Source of the DNA: Acanthochromis polyacanthus
Lineage: Eukaryota; Chordata; Actinopteri; Pomacentridae
Length of the DNA: 64,000 bases
Direction: 5' to 3'
Assembly: GCF_021347895.1 (NCBI RefSeq)
Contig: NC_067124.1
Location: forward strand, 17,474,521 to 17,538,520
Shown here: piece after piece, positions 9,401 through 19,215 of the stretch
How positions within the stretch are numbered: the stretch's first letter is position 1
Layout of the letters: each line of letters begins with the position of its first letter
Notes under the pieces: model-generated
Databases searched by the model: none
Seen by the model: the letters and a program-made list of their open reading frames with translations, nothing else
What the model was told of the DNA's origin: nothing
Translations under genes and position numbers: made by a program

Positions 9401-12400
9401 CGCAGTTTCGTATCCATACATAACATGCACATGCATAACACATGCCTGTGCTCAGCACAAAGTCATTTTTTATTAAAGATTTCATCTGTTGTAAATAATA
9501 CGTTAACTCAGCAGCCTTGGTGGAGTACTGCGCTCTGAGTGTTTTTCTAGTTTCAATTTGCAGACCATGAAGAGAAGTCAAGACATCTGTTACACTCGTA
9601 ATAACAGATGCATCTGACTTTTGTGTAACAGGATGACTTTATTCTGTAATCACAGAACATAACAGTTTTGTGTCAGTAGTGGCTTCTCTGCTTGATCAAC
9701 GGCAGACAGCTTGGCTGAACTGAGCTTCTTCTTTGCTTATTACTAAGCTGACAACACTTTAGTAATTCCACAGTAATTTAAACAGTCTCTGTTACATTTT
9801 GCTTTCAAACAGAAATACATGGAAAACACTGAACTTGGCAAATACCAATAAATTCACAACTTCAGTCTTATTGTAATTATTTGTAGCACTGGACATGTTT
9901 CTCAAATATAGATGTCATTTGCACCAGATAATAAATCATTTATAAACAGAAAAGTTTATCCATAACGCAGTGGAGATGCTAACGAGTTAGTATTAAGCTA
10001 GCGCCAGCTCAATGCTAACGAGTTAGCATTAAGCTAGCGCCAGTTTGGGACAACTTTAAACACTCATAAAGATTACCAAATCTACTTTAGACACATCAAA
10101 CTTTAACCTGAACATGCAAAAACGCCTTATGATGTTCACTATATAATGCTTGTGCACTCAACTCACCTGTAATCACAGAACATAACAGTTTTGTGTCAGT
10201 AGTGGCTTTTCTGCTTGACCAACGGCAGACAGCTTGGCTGAACCAGTCTATGGGCTGAACTGAGCTTCTTCGCGTGAGCTCGCATGGTCAGTCTGTTTAT
10301 CCACTACTGCCATCTACTGGCGAAACTCGTTATTACCAGACATTACTTTAACACAAACAGGTGAATGTGGGCGTACTGCATAAACATAAACAATGTATTG
10401 GGGGGTGTCTTTTTAATAGTCTATCAGTCCTGGGTGCCACACATCTCTTCTTACTTCAAGAAGAAAATTAGCACAGGAGGCGAGAGAAAGCCAACGGTCG
10501 AGCAGCAGAGGCATAGTGATGAGGAAGGAAGGGAGGAAATTAACTCAAAATGTTAACTGTACTGTTATTAGTCTGCACATTAGATCATTAGTAACATTAA
10601 ATATAACATAAGACAAGTTTATCAATAGGCGCTTCCTCAAGTCTTTCTGATAGTTTTCTGCTAGCCTACATACTACAGTAGTATTTTTTTTTTTTTAGAA
10701 AAGACAGTAATAATAGTGCTAGTCAAATAAAATTCCTGACATTATGACTTTTCAGTTTTGGTGTGCCACCCCAAGATTTTATGTGGCCCCACCTAGCCAC
10801 CCCTATGAAAAATGTCTGCAGGCGCCACTGACCTGGTACCATTGGCATCAGCTAATGGAGATCCTTTTAAATAAATAAAATAAACATCTCAGAACATCAC
10901 AGGCAGAATGTTCCACATCAGTTAAAGCCTCACAGCACAGGAGCGTTTTATAAAAATAATCTATGACTTCAATAATGTCCAGAAAATATTTTCTAACTGT
11001 TGTTTTAAGAGCATTCTTATTTTGTTCTCAGGGAATATAATCTGACAGATTATCTGTGAATGTTTAATTCACAGGAACATTATTTAACATAACAAATATC
11101 TTTAAAATGTTCTTTGAACATGAGATTAAATGTTCTTTTTTAAACATTGTGAAAACTTGTTGATAACGTTAGCATATGTTCTGGGCATGTTCCCTGCACA
11201 ATCTAACACCTGGTATTACGACGTGGTTTGGTCCAGCTAAACCAGTTCAGGTGTGAGTCTGTTGACACCAACTCAGAACCAGTTGGGTTCCTGCTCAGGG
11301 CTGCAGCACCGGTTCTACTTTCAGGTCCAAGTGATGGTTTGTACCAACTCTTCATTAGGTTCTGAACCAGCCGTTTTCTGGTCCAATTCCAGGAACTTTG
11401 TTCGTAAAACAGAACCGTTGATTGAAAAGTTCTATTTTAGATCCCGTTACTCAGAACACATTCACATTTCTTCAGTAATCTGATTACTTCTAACTTCAAT
11501 CTAATGCAAAATTAAAAATCTATTTTATCCTTATTCAGTTGTCAAATGTTTTGGTTTTTATGAAACTTTATTCTTATCTAACATGAGATTTCTGCCAGTG
11601 ACGATCAATACGTTTTATCTTTAGTTGATAAACTTATTAAAGATGTTTTCAGCTTCAGCAGATTTGGGCTGAATATTGTTGCTTATGAATTTGCAGTATT
11701 ATTGTAATTTGGGATTAAATAGTGAAACATCTCATCTGTTGACCCGTTTAAAGGCTCAGTTTTACTGTGAAACTACTTCAGAATGAGCTCACGTCTTCTG
11801 TTCTCTGGTCTGTGTTTGAATATTTGAGGAGATCCAGAAGATCATTCAGTGATGTTTTTGATCACATCTTTTAATTTGACTATGATGCAGTTTTAAGATG
11901 GAGACTGAGTCCAACAGACAGGTCTGGAGGAGAAACAACCAGAAGGATCAGAAGCTGGTGATGAATTTGTTCCACTGGTGTTTTTCAGATGCATGAAAAG
12001 GGCTTCAGGTGCTTCGTGGGGGTGGACGGCAGTACTGGAATGCTGGAACAAGCTCGTAAAACCAAACTGTACAAGGACCTCAGACCAGCCATACTGGGAC
12101 CAGAACCACTGCCTGCAGAGCCTGGTACTCTGCTCACTGGTCCAACATCCACAGAACTACATTCTACACAACTAAACCTGTTTGTTGTTTCACTAAAATC
12201 TATCTCTGCCATTCATTTTTACTGTCATTGTCGTTCCTTCTCAGTAGACCAGTCAGACGGTAGATGAGGCAGGATTTGTCCCCATGGTAATCCAGAAAAT
12301 GGAAGAAAAATTTCAAATATTTCGAGAAAGAGACATATTTTAACTCAAATGCGAACCAAGAAATGTTGGTGCCTAATCCTAGCTACAGTGAGAAAAAAAA

Positions 12401-14023
12401 CAAATGAAGAACAGAAAACTAAACTTCACTCTGAGCCTGATGCTATGTCATCTATGACGGAAATAGTCCATTCAAAAATATATAAATCTAGAGCCACCTC
12501 TATGTACTTGAAGTGCTGAGAACTCTGGAAATATTCATAGTATAAAGGTAAAACATTTCAAAAATGCTGAAATACTGCAATTAAAAACAGCAGCACATCT
12601 CTGTAATGACATTTAAGCTGACTTAGATACAGTTAAACAGTAAAGTTCTACAATCAAATGCTGTGATAGAATAAATCACTATTTATAGAAATACAGATTT
12701 CTGTTTTTTTTACAGTGTAAATAAAACTTCTGTGATTTACTAGTTATTACCTGTAGTTTAAAACAAACGGGGAAACTGTAAGATAACAGTCAATTGTTGC
12801 TGTGTAGCTCTTAAACTGTCTGTTTTTTCCCATCAGGACAGATTATGTTCATCTCCAAATCAAGCCCATTTATTTCCCTCCACAGCAGATGCACTTTAGT
12901 TGTGTATGACTGTATGTTGTGGAGTTTCATATTCACTGTGTGTGAGCAGGTGTTTACCTTCCTTTTCTCGCTGCTTTCAGGTGAATTCGATGTTGTGATC
13001 ATCGTTGGTGCTTTGCGTCACGGTTTTGTTCCGGTCAGCATCATCAGAGAGCTCTGGGCCGCCGCCAAACCAGGTCTGACCCACACAACACACTTCAAGT
13101 CCGTCAATGTGATTAAATCAGTTTTACCACTGAATATCTGCACTTCATAAAGAACAAACTGCATTTCTGCCTCCAGTCTGTTAATGTTCTGTAGGTGGAA
13201 CCTTGTTGTAAAGCTCCAGTCGGACACTGACTGAAAGGTTCATTTTTACACCCTTTAAACACTACATTTCAACACACAAGTTATCTGCCTAAAATAACAG
13301 AAGTATTCATTTACATGTTAACTGTAAAAACAGGCCAAAACTGCAAATTATTTCCACATCATAAGTATGCATTTTTGTGGAAAAAAATTTCAATGACCAA
13401 AGTTTTACCTTCATACTTTGAATATTTACAGAGTTCCAGGCCCTTGAAGTTCATAGAGGTGGGTCCAGATTTATCACTTTTTAATGGACTTTTCCCATCA
13501 GTACTGAGCCTCAGAGCTTCATCAGTACAGCAGATAAACACATTTTAGGATGAAAAACACATTTGAGTTGTGGTAAAAACTGGCAAAAGAAAAGTCCATT
13601 AAAAGTGATAAATCTGGACCAACCTTGATGTATTTCAAGGTCCTGGAATTCTGATGGTTCTGAGGAGGTTTGGTTAATTTTATATATATATAGATCAATT
13701 TGTGTGACTAATATCAGGAACATTAAATCTTTCATCTCTTTCAGTTTGTGAGTAAAATAACTTCTTTGTCTATTTAACTGCTGCTCCCCACAGGAGGGTT
13801 CATCTGCATGTCGAGAATCGACCCGAGGTGTGAATCTGGAGACGAGTACAAAGTGAACATGGAGCGAGAGCTGCAGCAGATGGAGGAGGAAGATCTGTTG
13901 AAGCTGGTGGCCACCAGAGAGATGAACAACTACATCAAGGATCCTTATAGGAACTACAGTGCAGAAGAGCAGGATGAGAGGTTCCTCCATGGAACTGTGT
14001 ACCTCTACAGGAAGGTTCAGTAA
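6282..14023 (+). CDS. mettl27: METTL27-like SAM-dependent methyltransferase (gene, 5 coding exons)
   Basis: Coding exons are 6282-6401, 6486-6614, 11989-12124, 12981-13073 and 13794-14023. All junctions are GT-AG and in phase, giving 235 aa, close to the roughly 245 aa of human METTL27 (WBSCR27). The protein has YDTWAETYEE at 31-40, a class I methyltransferase motif I VLDVACGSG at 70-78, MHEKGF with an acidic VGVDGS motif II after residue 84, and FDVVIIVGAL (motif IV) near 131-140. These fit a Rossmann-fold enzyme that binds S-adenosylmethionine. The substrate is not known to me. The start was chosen because the ATG follows an acceptor at 6276 and matches the family's N-terminus; a second Met lies three codons on. 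Intron 2 is 5.4 kb because of transposon insertions. Confidence 0.9.
6486..6614 (+). CDS. mettl27: mettl27 coding exon 2 (SAM motif I)
   Basis: After CCAACAG the exon codes 43 residues, including VLDVACGSG, the glycine-rich loop that contacts the SAM amino-acid moiety. It ends in phase 0 at GTGAGA. Confidence 0.9.
7381..9546. mobile_element. Teleost MITE family, copy 1 (split by foldback)
   Basis: The left piece at 7381-7810 starts TACTCCGCCAAGGC and shares long stretches (for example GGATGAAATTTTCAGGGAA and AAACTGTGGGG) with 56805-57190. The right end at 9510-9546 carries GCCTTGGTGGAGTACTGCGC, the inverted form of the left start. The middle is occupied by the foldback at 7838-9030. No coding is seen, so it is a non-autonomous element. 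Confidence 0.55.
7838..9030. repeat. Large foldback: inverted repeat with internal tandem units
   Basis: The left arm (about 7838-8240) and right arm (about 8480-9030) are reverse complements. AGCAATCCAGCTCCGC and CCCTCGTATTTAGGGGAG on the left reappear inverted at the far right. Each arm is built from units with ACTCATTCCACCTCAGTC, CACTCAATTTGGGGTCA and CATTTCAAAATAAAATGGC, about two on the left and two and a half on the right. Arms of 400-500 bp around a loop of about 240 bp could form a long hairpin. I see no protein-coding sequence. Confidence 0.75.
9645..10275. repeat. Direct repeat pair and short tandem duplication
   Basis: About 90 bp beginning CTGTAATCACAGAACATAAC at 9645 recurs at 10169 nearly unchanged through CAGCTTGGCTGAAC and CTGAGCTTCTTC. 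Between the copies, at 9967-10044, a unit of about 43 bp containing GCTAACGAGTTAG and AAGCTAGCGCCAG is repeated in tandem. This probably reflects local duplication in the decayed transposon. Confidence 0.7.
11989..12124 (+). CDS. mettl27: mettl27 coding exon 3
   Basis: It follows a TTTTTCAG acceptor and codes MHEKGFRCFVGVDGS and onward to LPAEP, ending in phase 1 at 12124. The acidic residue in GVDGS is the expected ribose-binding position of motif II. The frame stays open past the donor, but only splicing at GT 12125 restores the family sequence GEFDVVII. Confidence 0.85.
12467..12565. repeat. Repeat family X, copy 1
   Basis: The block with AGTCCATTCAAAAATATA, CCACCTCTATGTACTTGAAG and AACTCTGGAAATATTCATA matches 13405-13655 and 56040-56205 in order of motifs. 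It lies in mettl27 intron 3. There is no coding and the family is unknown to me. Confidence 0.6.
12981..13073 (+). CDS. mettl27: mettl27 coding exon 4
   Basis: The acceptor CTGCTTTCAG precedes 12981. The exon codes GEFDVVIIVGALRHGFVPVS through the helix ending AAAKPG and leaves in phase 1 at GTCTGA. DVVIIVGAL is the conserved strand-4 region of these enzymes. Confidence 0.87.
13405..13655. repeat. Repeat family X, copy 2, as an inverted pair
   Basis: The left arm at about 13436-13490 (CCAGGCCCTTGAAGTTCATAG to CAGATTTATCACTTTTTAA) is the reverse complement, with few mismatches, of 13588-13650 (AAAAGTGATAAATCTGGACC to TTTCAAGGTCCTGG). The loop is about 100 bp. It looks like a miniature foldback in mettl27 intron 4, and the same motifs recur at 12467 and 56040. 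Confidence 0.7.
13794..14023 (+). CDS. mettl27: mettl27 coding exon 5 with stop
   Basis: It follows CTCCCCACAG and starts with the split glycine and GFICMSRID. Charged helices MERELQQMEEEDLLKLV and NNYIKDPY follow, and the exon ends GTVYLYRKVQ then TAA at 14021. A YLYRK end fits the last strand of the fold. Confidence 0.87.
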
Positions 14024-14051
14024 CTCTGGTCACACTGTCAGAATCTCAGCC

Positions 14052-14057
14052 AATAAA
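14052..14057 (+). terminator. mettl27: mettl27 polyadenylation signal
   Basis: AATAAA lies 28 bp after the stop codon, followed by a T-rich stretch from about 14093. The 3' untranslated region would be only about 50-70 bases. Confidence 0.6.
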
Positions 14058-14059
14058 GG

Positions 14060-16370
14060 TGTTGATAATTACAACTTACACTTGTTTGGGACATTTTTTA
14101 TTACATGTCTTACAGAAAAATTCTCTTATTTTATAGATTTTTATTGAAACATACTGTAACACCTTGAACAAACTATACTACTTATACAATAGACCAGCAT
14201 GTTTTAATAATTTGTATCCAGTATTACAGAGTTTATAGGAAAAATAACATAAAAATATGAAACTAATAAAATTTACCTTCAACAGTGAGGTTGATAGTAA
14301 GTCACAAACCTTTATATATAGAGCTATGTACTTAATTACAGATATTTATTGTCATTTTACTTCAGTTTATATGAAATTTAGGTAAACAGAAACTAATATA
14401 GGATTAAAAAATAAATGAATGGGAATGAATTATGACATTATTGATACTGAGAACAACTGTTAGATTGATCATTTACAAATAATGTCTGTAACTTCACACA
14501 TTTTTCTATATAATTAAAAATCAGAAAACTACTGTAAAACCATCATAGACCTGAATGTTGTAGAACTGGTGCTGCTGTTAAATTACAGGATATGTAATAT
14601 CTGATTGAAAACAGTAATAATTAGATCATTAAAGCCATAGCTGCAGGATGAAAGCCTGATAACTAAGGTTTCCTGTTGTAATGGAAATGAGACCAAGTTG
14701 AACAAGTTTATCTGGGAGATTTAAGGTCCTGAGAGGAACTACTTCACATTAACATACTGTATGAAACAAACACAGAGAATAACAACTGGAACTCAGGACC
14801 AGACCGATGGGGTGAAGGAGGTGTTCACTGGAGCAGCATCTGTAATCAGGGTCTACGACACTTAGCAGCTACTTAGCTCTTCACCAGGACGTTCACGTCT
14901 GTACAGTCATGATCAGGAGGTAAGAACCAACACCTGGAACTAATCACCACTTAGAGATGAAGGAGCCTCTTGGATCATGTTCCTGATTATTTTTTTCTCT
15001 TTGTGATCCTTTTGTGTGTTTGTGGCGGTTTCGTGTTTGTTGTGGTAATTTTTTGAATATTTGTGGTCATTTTTGTCTCTTTGTAGTTGTTTGGTGGTTG
15101 TTTATGGTCACTTTACATTTCTTTGCAGCTATTTTTGTCTGTTTTTGAATCTTTTGTGTTGATCTGTAGTCATTTTGTGCCTTTATATTGTGGTTTGGTG
15201 TCTCTTTGTGGTTGCTTTCTGTCTCTTTGTGGTGGTTTTGTCTGATTTGTGTGGTTTTTAATGCTGAAACACAAAGTAGCAGCAGAGATCTGGAATGAAA
15301 AGCAGCTTTAATCTAAAGAGAAATAAAGTAAATAGAAGAGATTCTTCTTCAGTTAAAATCAGTTAAACTATCTGTTGTTTACCTGCGGCAGCGGTTTATT
15401 TGTTTGATGCATAAATCCTGCTTTTGTACATATAAGTACACTTCCTGTTTATTATCTAACACTGTAGTGACGCAACGCAGAGGGCGGAGCCTCTACACCA
15501 GCGAGGACCAGTCCAGAGAGACGGATGACATAAAGACATCTCCCTCTGTTCGTATTTCTGGGACCCACAAATGTCAGACAACAGAAAATAGAGATGATTG
15601 AAGGTAAAAAAAAAAAAAGGTCCAAATTTGGACGTCACCCACTAAGTCAAAATTAAAAGATATTTTAAGACGTTTATAGCTTGTGGTTTGAAGTTTTTAT
15701 TCCCAAATTCCCACATTTTTTAATTGTACGTGATAATTTTGACTTTTCAGTGTAAAGATTCTGGCTGTAAAGATTAGAATTTTTATGTCAAATTTTTGCT
15801 ATTTAAACCCTTTCATGTCATTTTTTTTACACTTTTAAATCCCAAATTAACTAATCTCTTATTAATGGTTTTCCATGTCTGTGGTGTTTTTTGTCTCTGG
15901 GTGATCATTTTCAATAGAATAGAATAGAATATCTATATGTCCTTTATTAGTCCCACAAGGGGGAATTTGCAACTTCACAGCAGCAAAATGACATTAAGGA
16001 AAACAAGAAATCACAGCAATAAATTAGAGATATAAAGTATACACACTATTTATACAACATTAATAAGAAAAACAGAAGAACACAAGGATACTAAGAAGAC
16101 AAATTTAAGAATATTTGAACAAATTACTTGTACTTTAGTTTGTTGCATTACAGCTAGTTTTTGTCACCAGTTTTTTTTTTACCATCATATAGTCGTTTTG
16201 ACATCTTAATGTCAAAATTTGAGTTTTTGTTTCACAACCTCTGCATTTTACATTTGCCATAGTTTTAGGTTAGTTTTTTAATATTTATCCCCCCCGCCTC
16301 CCCCTCCCCAACCACCATTTTAAATAGCAGGAGTTGCCCTCTACTGCTGCTCTTCTGTTCCCCCCACCGA
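14060..16370. other. Intergenic region between mettl27 and syt11
   Basis: I see no gene. The stretch 14990-15260 is a degenerate T/G-rich minisatellite built on TTTGTGGT-TTTTGTCTC-like units. An A-run lies at 15606-15618, and 15912-16130 is a LINE tail. The remainder is AT-rich with no open frame worth calling. Confidence 0.6.
15912..16130 (-). mobile_element. LINE 3' tail fragment with (GAATA)n
   Basis: Tandem GAATA units followed by CCTTTATTAGTCCCACAAGG are the reversed 3' end of a teleost Rex/L2-type LINE. No reverse-transcriptase frame is attached, so it is a short 5'-truncated copy. Confidence 0.6.
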
Positions 16371-16669
16371 GTGACTCATCTTTATCATAGACGACCTCTG
16401 TTCAGTCTCATCGCGAGCTCCTCCGCGCAGCCTCCCTGCATCCGAGCGCGAGCATCACTGCGCACCGAGCGGAGCTCCGACAGACACCGTACCTCCCCGA
16501 GCGGCTCCGTCAGCGAACATATGAAGGCTTGTTCCCCCGGACCAGCGGCCTGTTTCCGGTGATTCTTCTCCTCCGTGCCGTCGCCGCTCTATGGATGTGA
16601 AGTAACGCGGCGGTGGTCAGTCAGTGTCCCTCCATCTCTGCTGTTCTCGGTCAGGACCGCATCCACAAA
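16371..16669 (+). promoter_or_regulatory. syt11: syt11 CpG-rich promoter and 5' leader
   Basis: CpG density and GC content rise sharply from about 16400 to 16760, unlike the AT-rich flanks. The block precedes the syt11 start codon at 16670 with no TATA box near it. This fits a CpG-island promoter of a neuronal or housekeeping type gene. The exact transcription start is not visible. Confidence 0.55.
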
Positions 16670-16703
16670 ATGGCGGACATCATCGAGCTGGGACCCGCCT
16701 ACG
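16670..16703 (+). CDS. syt11: syt11 coding exon 1
   Basis: ATG at 16670 codes [11 protein letters not shown] and leaves in phase 1 at GTGAGAG. The Syt11 N-terminus of mammals has the same length and a similar MAEI start, which supports this ATG over Met13 in exon 2. Confidence 0.85.
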
Positions 16704-19138
16704 GTGAGAGTGGGACCCGTTCTGCTCCATCCGTCCGCCGTTTACCGTCGAAGTCAGCCGGTTTAAATGTTCTAAATGTCATTTTAGAGCTTTATTTTGC
16801 CACTGTTAGCTGCAGTGTAACAGGTGTACGGGGCTGAAATATCCTGTGTCATGTCGGTCAGCTGCCTGTTAGTGAGGCGTTTTCAGGCCACACTCGATGT
16901 TTTTACTGAATTCAGGCAGTTTTTTATTTTAATTCTTAAGCTTGGCTCGTGTGTCTGTTTTTCACTCACTGTCTCTGGAATAAATCGGCTCAGAGACTCG
17001 AAACTGATCTGCAGACGGTTTAAATCGATGATAAAAAATCTCATTTTTGCATTGATTTCTCATTTTAGTGACTAGAATTGAGATAAAAATGTGGCGTAAT
17101 ATCAGACTTTAGTTCTCATTTTACTATTTTTACATTAAAACATTAAATGTAACCATCAGACAGTCGCTTTAATTAAACAGGGCGGTCTCGCGCTCCCACG
17201 CACAGTCTGCCTCGTTGTCGTGCATGCGTGCGCGTGCCAGTCGGGGTGGGTATCGGGGTGACGTCATGTCTGTTCCCGGCGAAGAAAAAATGACAAAAAT
17301 CTGCAAAATGTGGGTTTATTCCACGTTTAAACTCATATTTCTGCAGCTGTTCGGTCTAACCTTGTTCTCATCTCGTTAATATATAGAGTCTATTATCATA
17401 AAGTGATGTTTTTAAGTGTTAAATGTAAAACGTGATAAACCAGCACAATGAAAGAAACAGGCCTGTTTGTGTTCAGACTCTGTAGGCTGATTCCAGCAAT
17501 GTTTAAGAGCTCAATAAACCCACTTTATTGTACAGTTTGAGAATTAAAGTTGGATATTTTTTACTTTCACAACAAACTCCAGAGGAACTTTAATAAATAC
17601 AGACTTCAAACACGAACCGAATCAGCAGCAAACGGCTCAAAGCACAAAATTTAGACATTTAATCAGACAGATGATCAATTTAAAGCTTAATTGTTTTATT
17701 TGTTTCATGATTTGACTGGATATTTTTCTATTTTCCACTAAAGAAACCCCTGGCTGACGTATTTGTTTTGAGAAATCAAGAGTTTTCAGAATTTTCAGAC
17801 ATTTTATATGAATCTAGAAAAGTAATGGATAAAAAGCTGCAAATAGGACTTTAGTACAAATACATTTATATTTAATTTTTACACTCCTAGTTTTGTTGTT
17901 AATATTAAGAATATAATTCATATTTTTCTTTCTATTGATGTTAACATAATTGAAGTCTTTAATTCTTCAGTTTTGGGAGTAAAAATGAAGTACTCTTTCT
18001 TTTCTACTGCAGATTGTGTTTGATAAAAACAATCCAGAGAGGCAGATTTAGCAAATCATTTTTTAAAATCCAAAATATTGTTATTGTACCTTCATGTTTA
18101 AACAGAACAAATAATGACAGGTATTTTAACTGTCAATTAATTTGATATTTTCTGCATTAATTGTTCAGCTGTTTGGCCTCTAAAATGTCAGAAAATGGTG
18201 AAAAATGTGGATCAGAGTTTCCTCAAATGTCTTTTGTCCAGAGATCGTCAGTTTACAGTCATAGAGGAAAGAAACCAATAAATATTCACATTGAAGAATC
18301 ATTAGTCAGAGAATGTAGACTGCTTAGGCTTTTAAAATTCCTCTAGTCAATAAAAAAAGTAATTTAAGTGGATTAAGTTATCAGTTGACAGCTAATCGAT
18401 TAATGGCTGCTTTCACTTCCATGTTGCTGTAGATCAGACAACTGAAGAGTTTTTACCAAAAATTAAAGCAACAGCTGCTTCAGTCTCAGGTTGTGCAACA
18501 CGTTGACACGTGGTGTAGCTGATGGAACTATAGTGAAGTAGTGCTAGTTCTTCTTGTCCTTCTTGTGTTGATCCTGCTGTGGTTTGTGTTGTTTTGGAGC
18601 TGGTTGTTACTTGTGTTGCTTTAGGACACAAGTCTCTCTTTCTGTCCTTATTTAACGTCACCTGAACTTGCTGAATCCAGAATGCTCCAAATAGAGGATG
18701 AGATCTTTAGCTTCTGCTACCGACTTGTGATTGTATTTTTATTTTTTGTCCTTGTTGTGTTTCACTGCAGCATGTCCACTCTCAAAGTGAAGCTAGAACA
18801 TGTTGATCTTCTGGTGTCGTTAGTTTAGGAGGAGCTTTATTTGACGTTGTGGAGAACACATTTTAAAATCAGTCGATCGTGTGATGCTGTGCAGAGCTGC
18901 AACCATTAATCCATTAGCTGTCGGCTGTTAAATTATTCACCAACTAGTATGGAAATCGATTAATCAGTTTGAGTAATTATTTAATGAAAACAGTCTAAAT
19001 TCAGTGACTGCAGCTTCTTCAATGGGAATATTTTCTTTTTTTGTGTTAAATCATGAGAGAAATACAAACATGAGCACTTTACTGGAAGAAAGACTAGAGT
19101 TACTGAGTTTATCCTGAGTGTAAGTCAACTCAGTGAGC

Positions 19139-19215
<77 letters not shown>

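Larger units (their letters stand above)
6909..10830. mobile_element. hAT-like composite insertion with 8-bp target duplication
   Basis: ACCTGGTG at 6901-6908 and ACCTGGTA at 10831-10838 flank the block and match at 7 of 8 positions. The inner ends are CAATGGGGCCACC on the left and, read inward on the other strand, CAGTGGCGCCTGC on the right. Both then run into GGGGTGGC-rich sequence. CA(G)TGGCG-type ends with 8-bp duplications are the hAT pattern. No transposase frame remains, so it was mobilised in trans or has decayed. It lies wholly within mettl27 intron 2 and contains later insertions. Confidence 0.6.
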
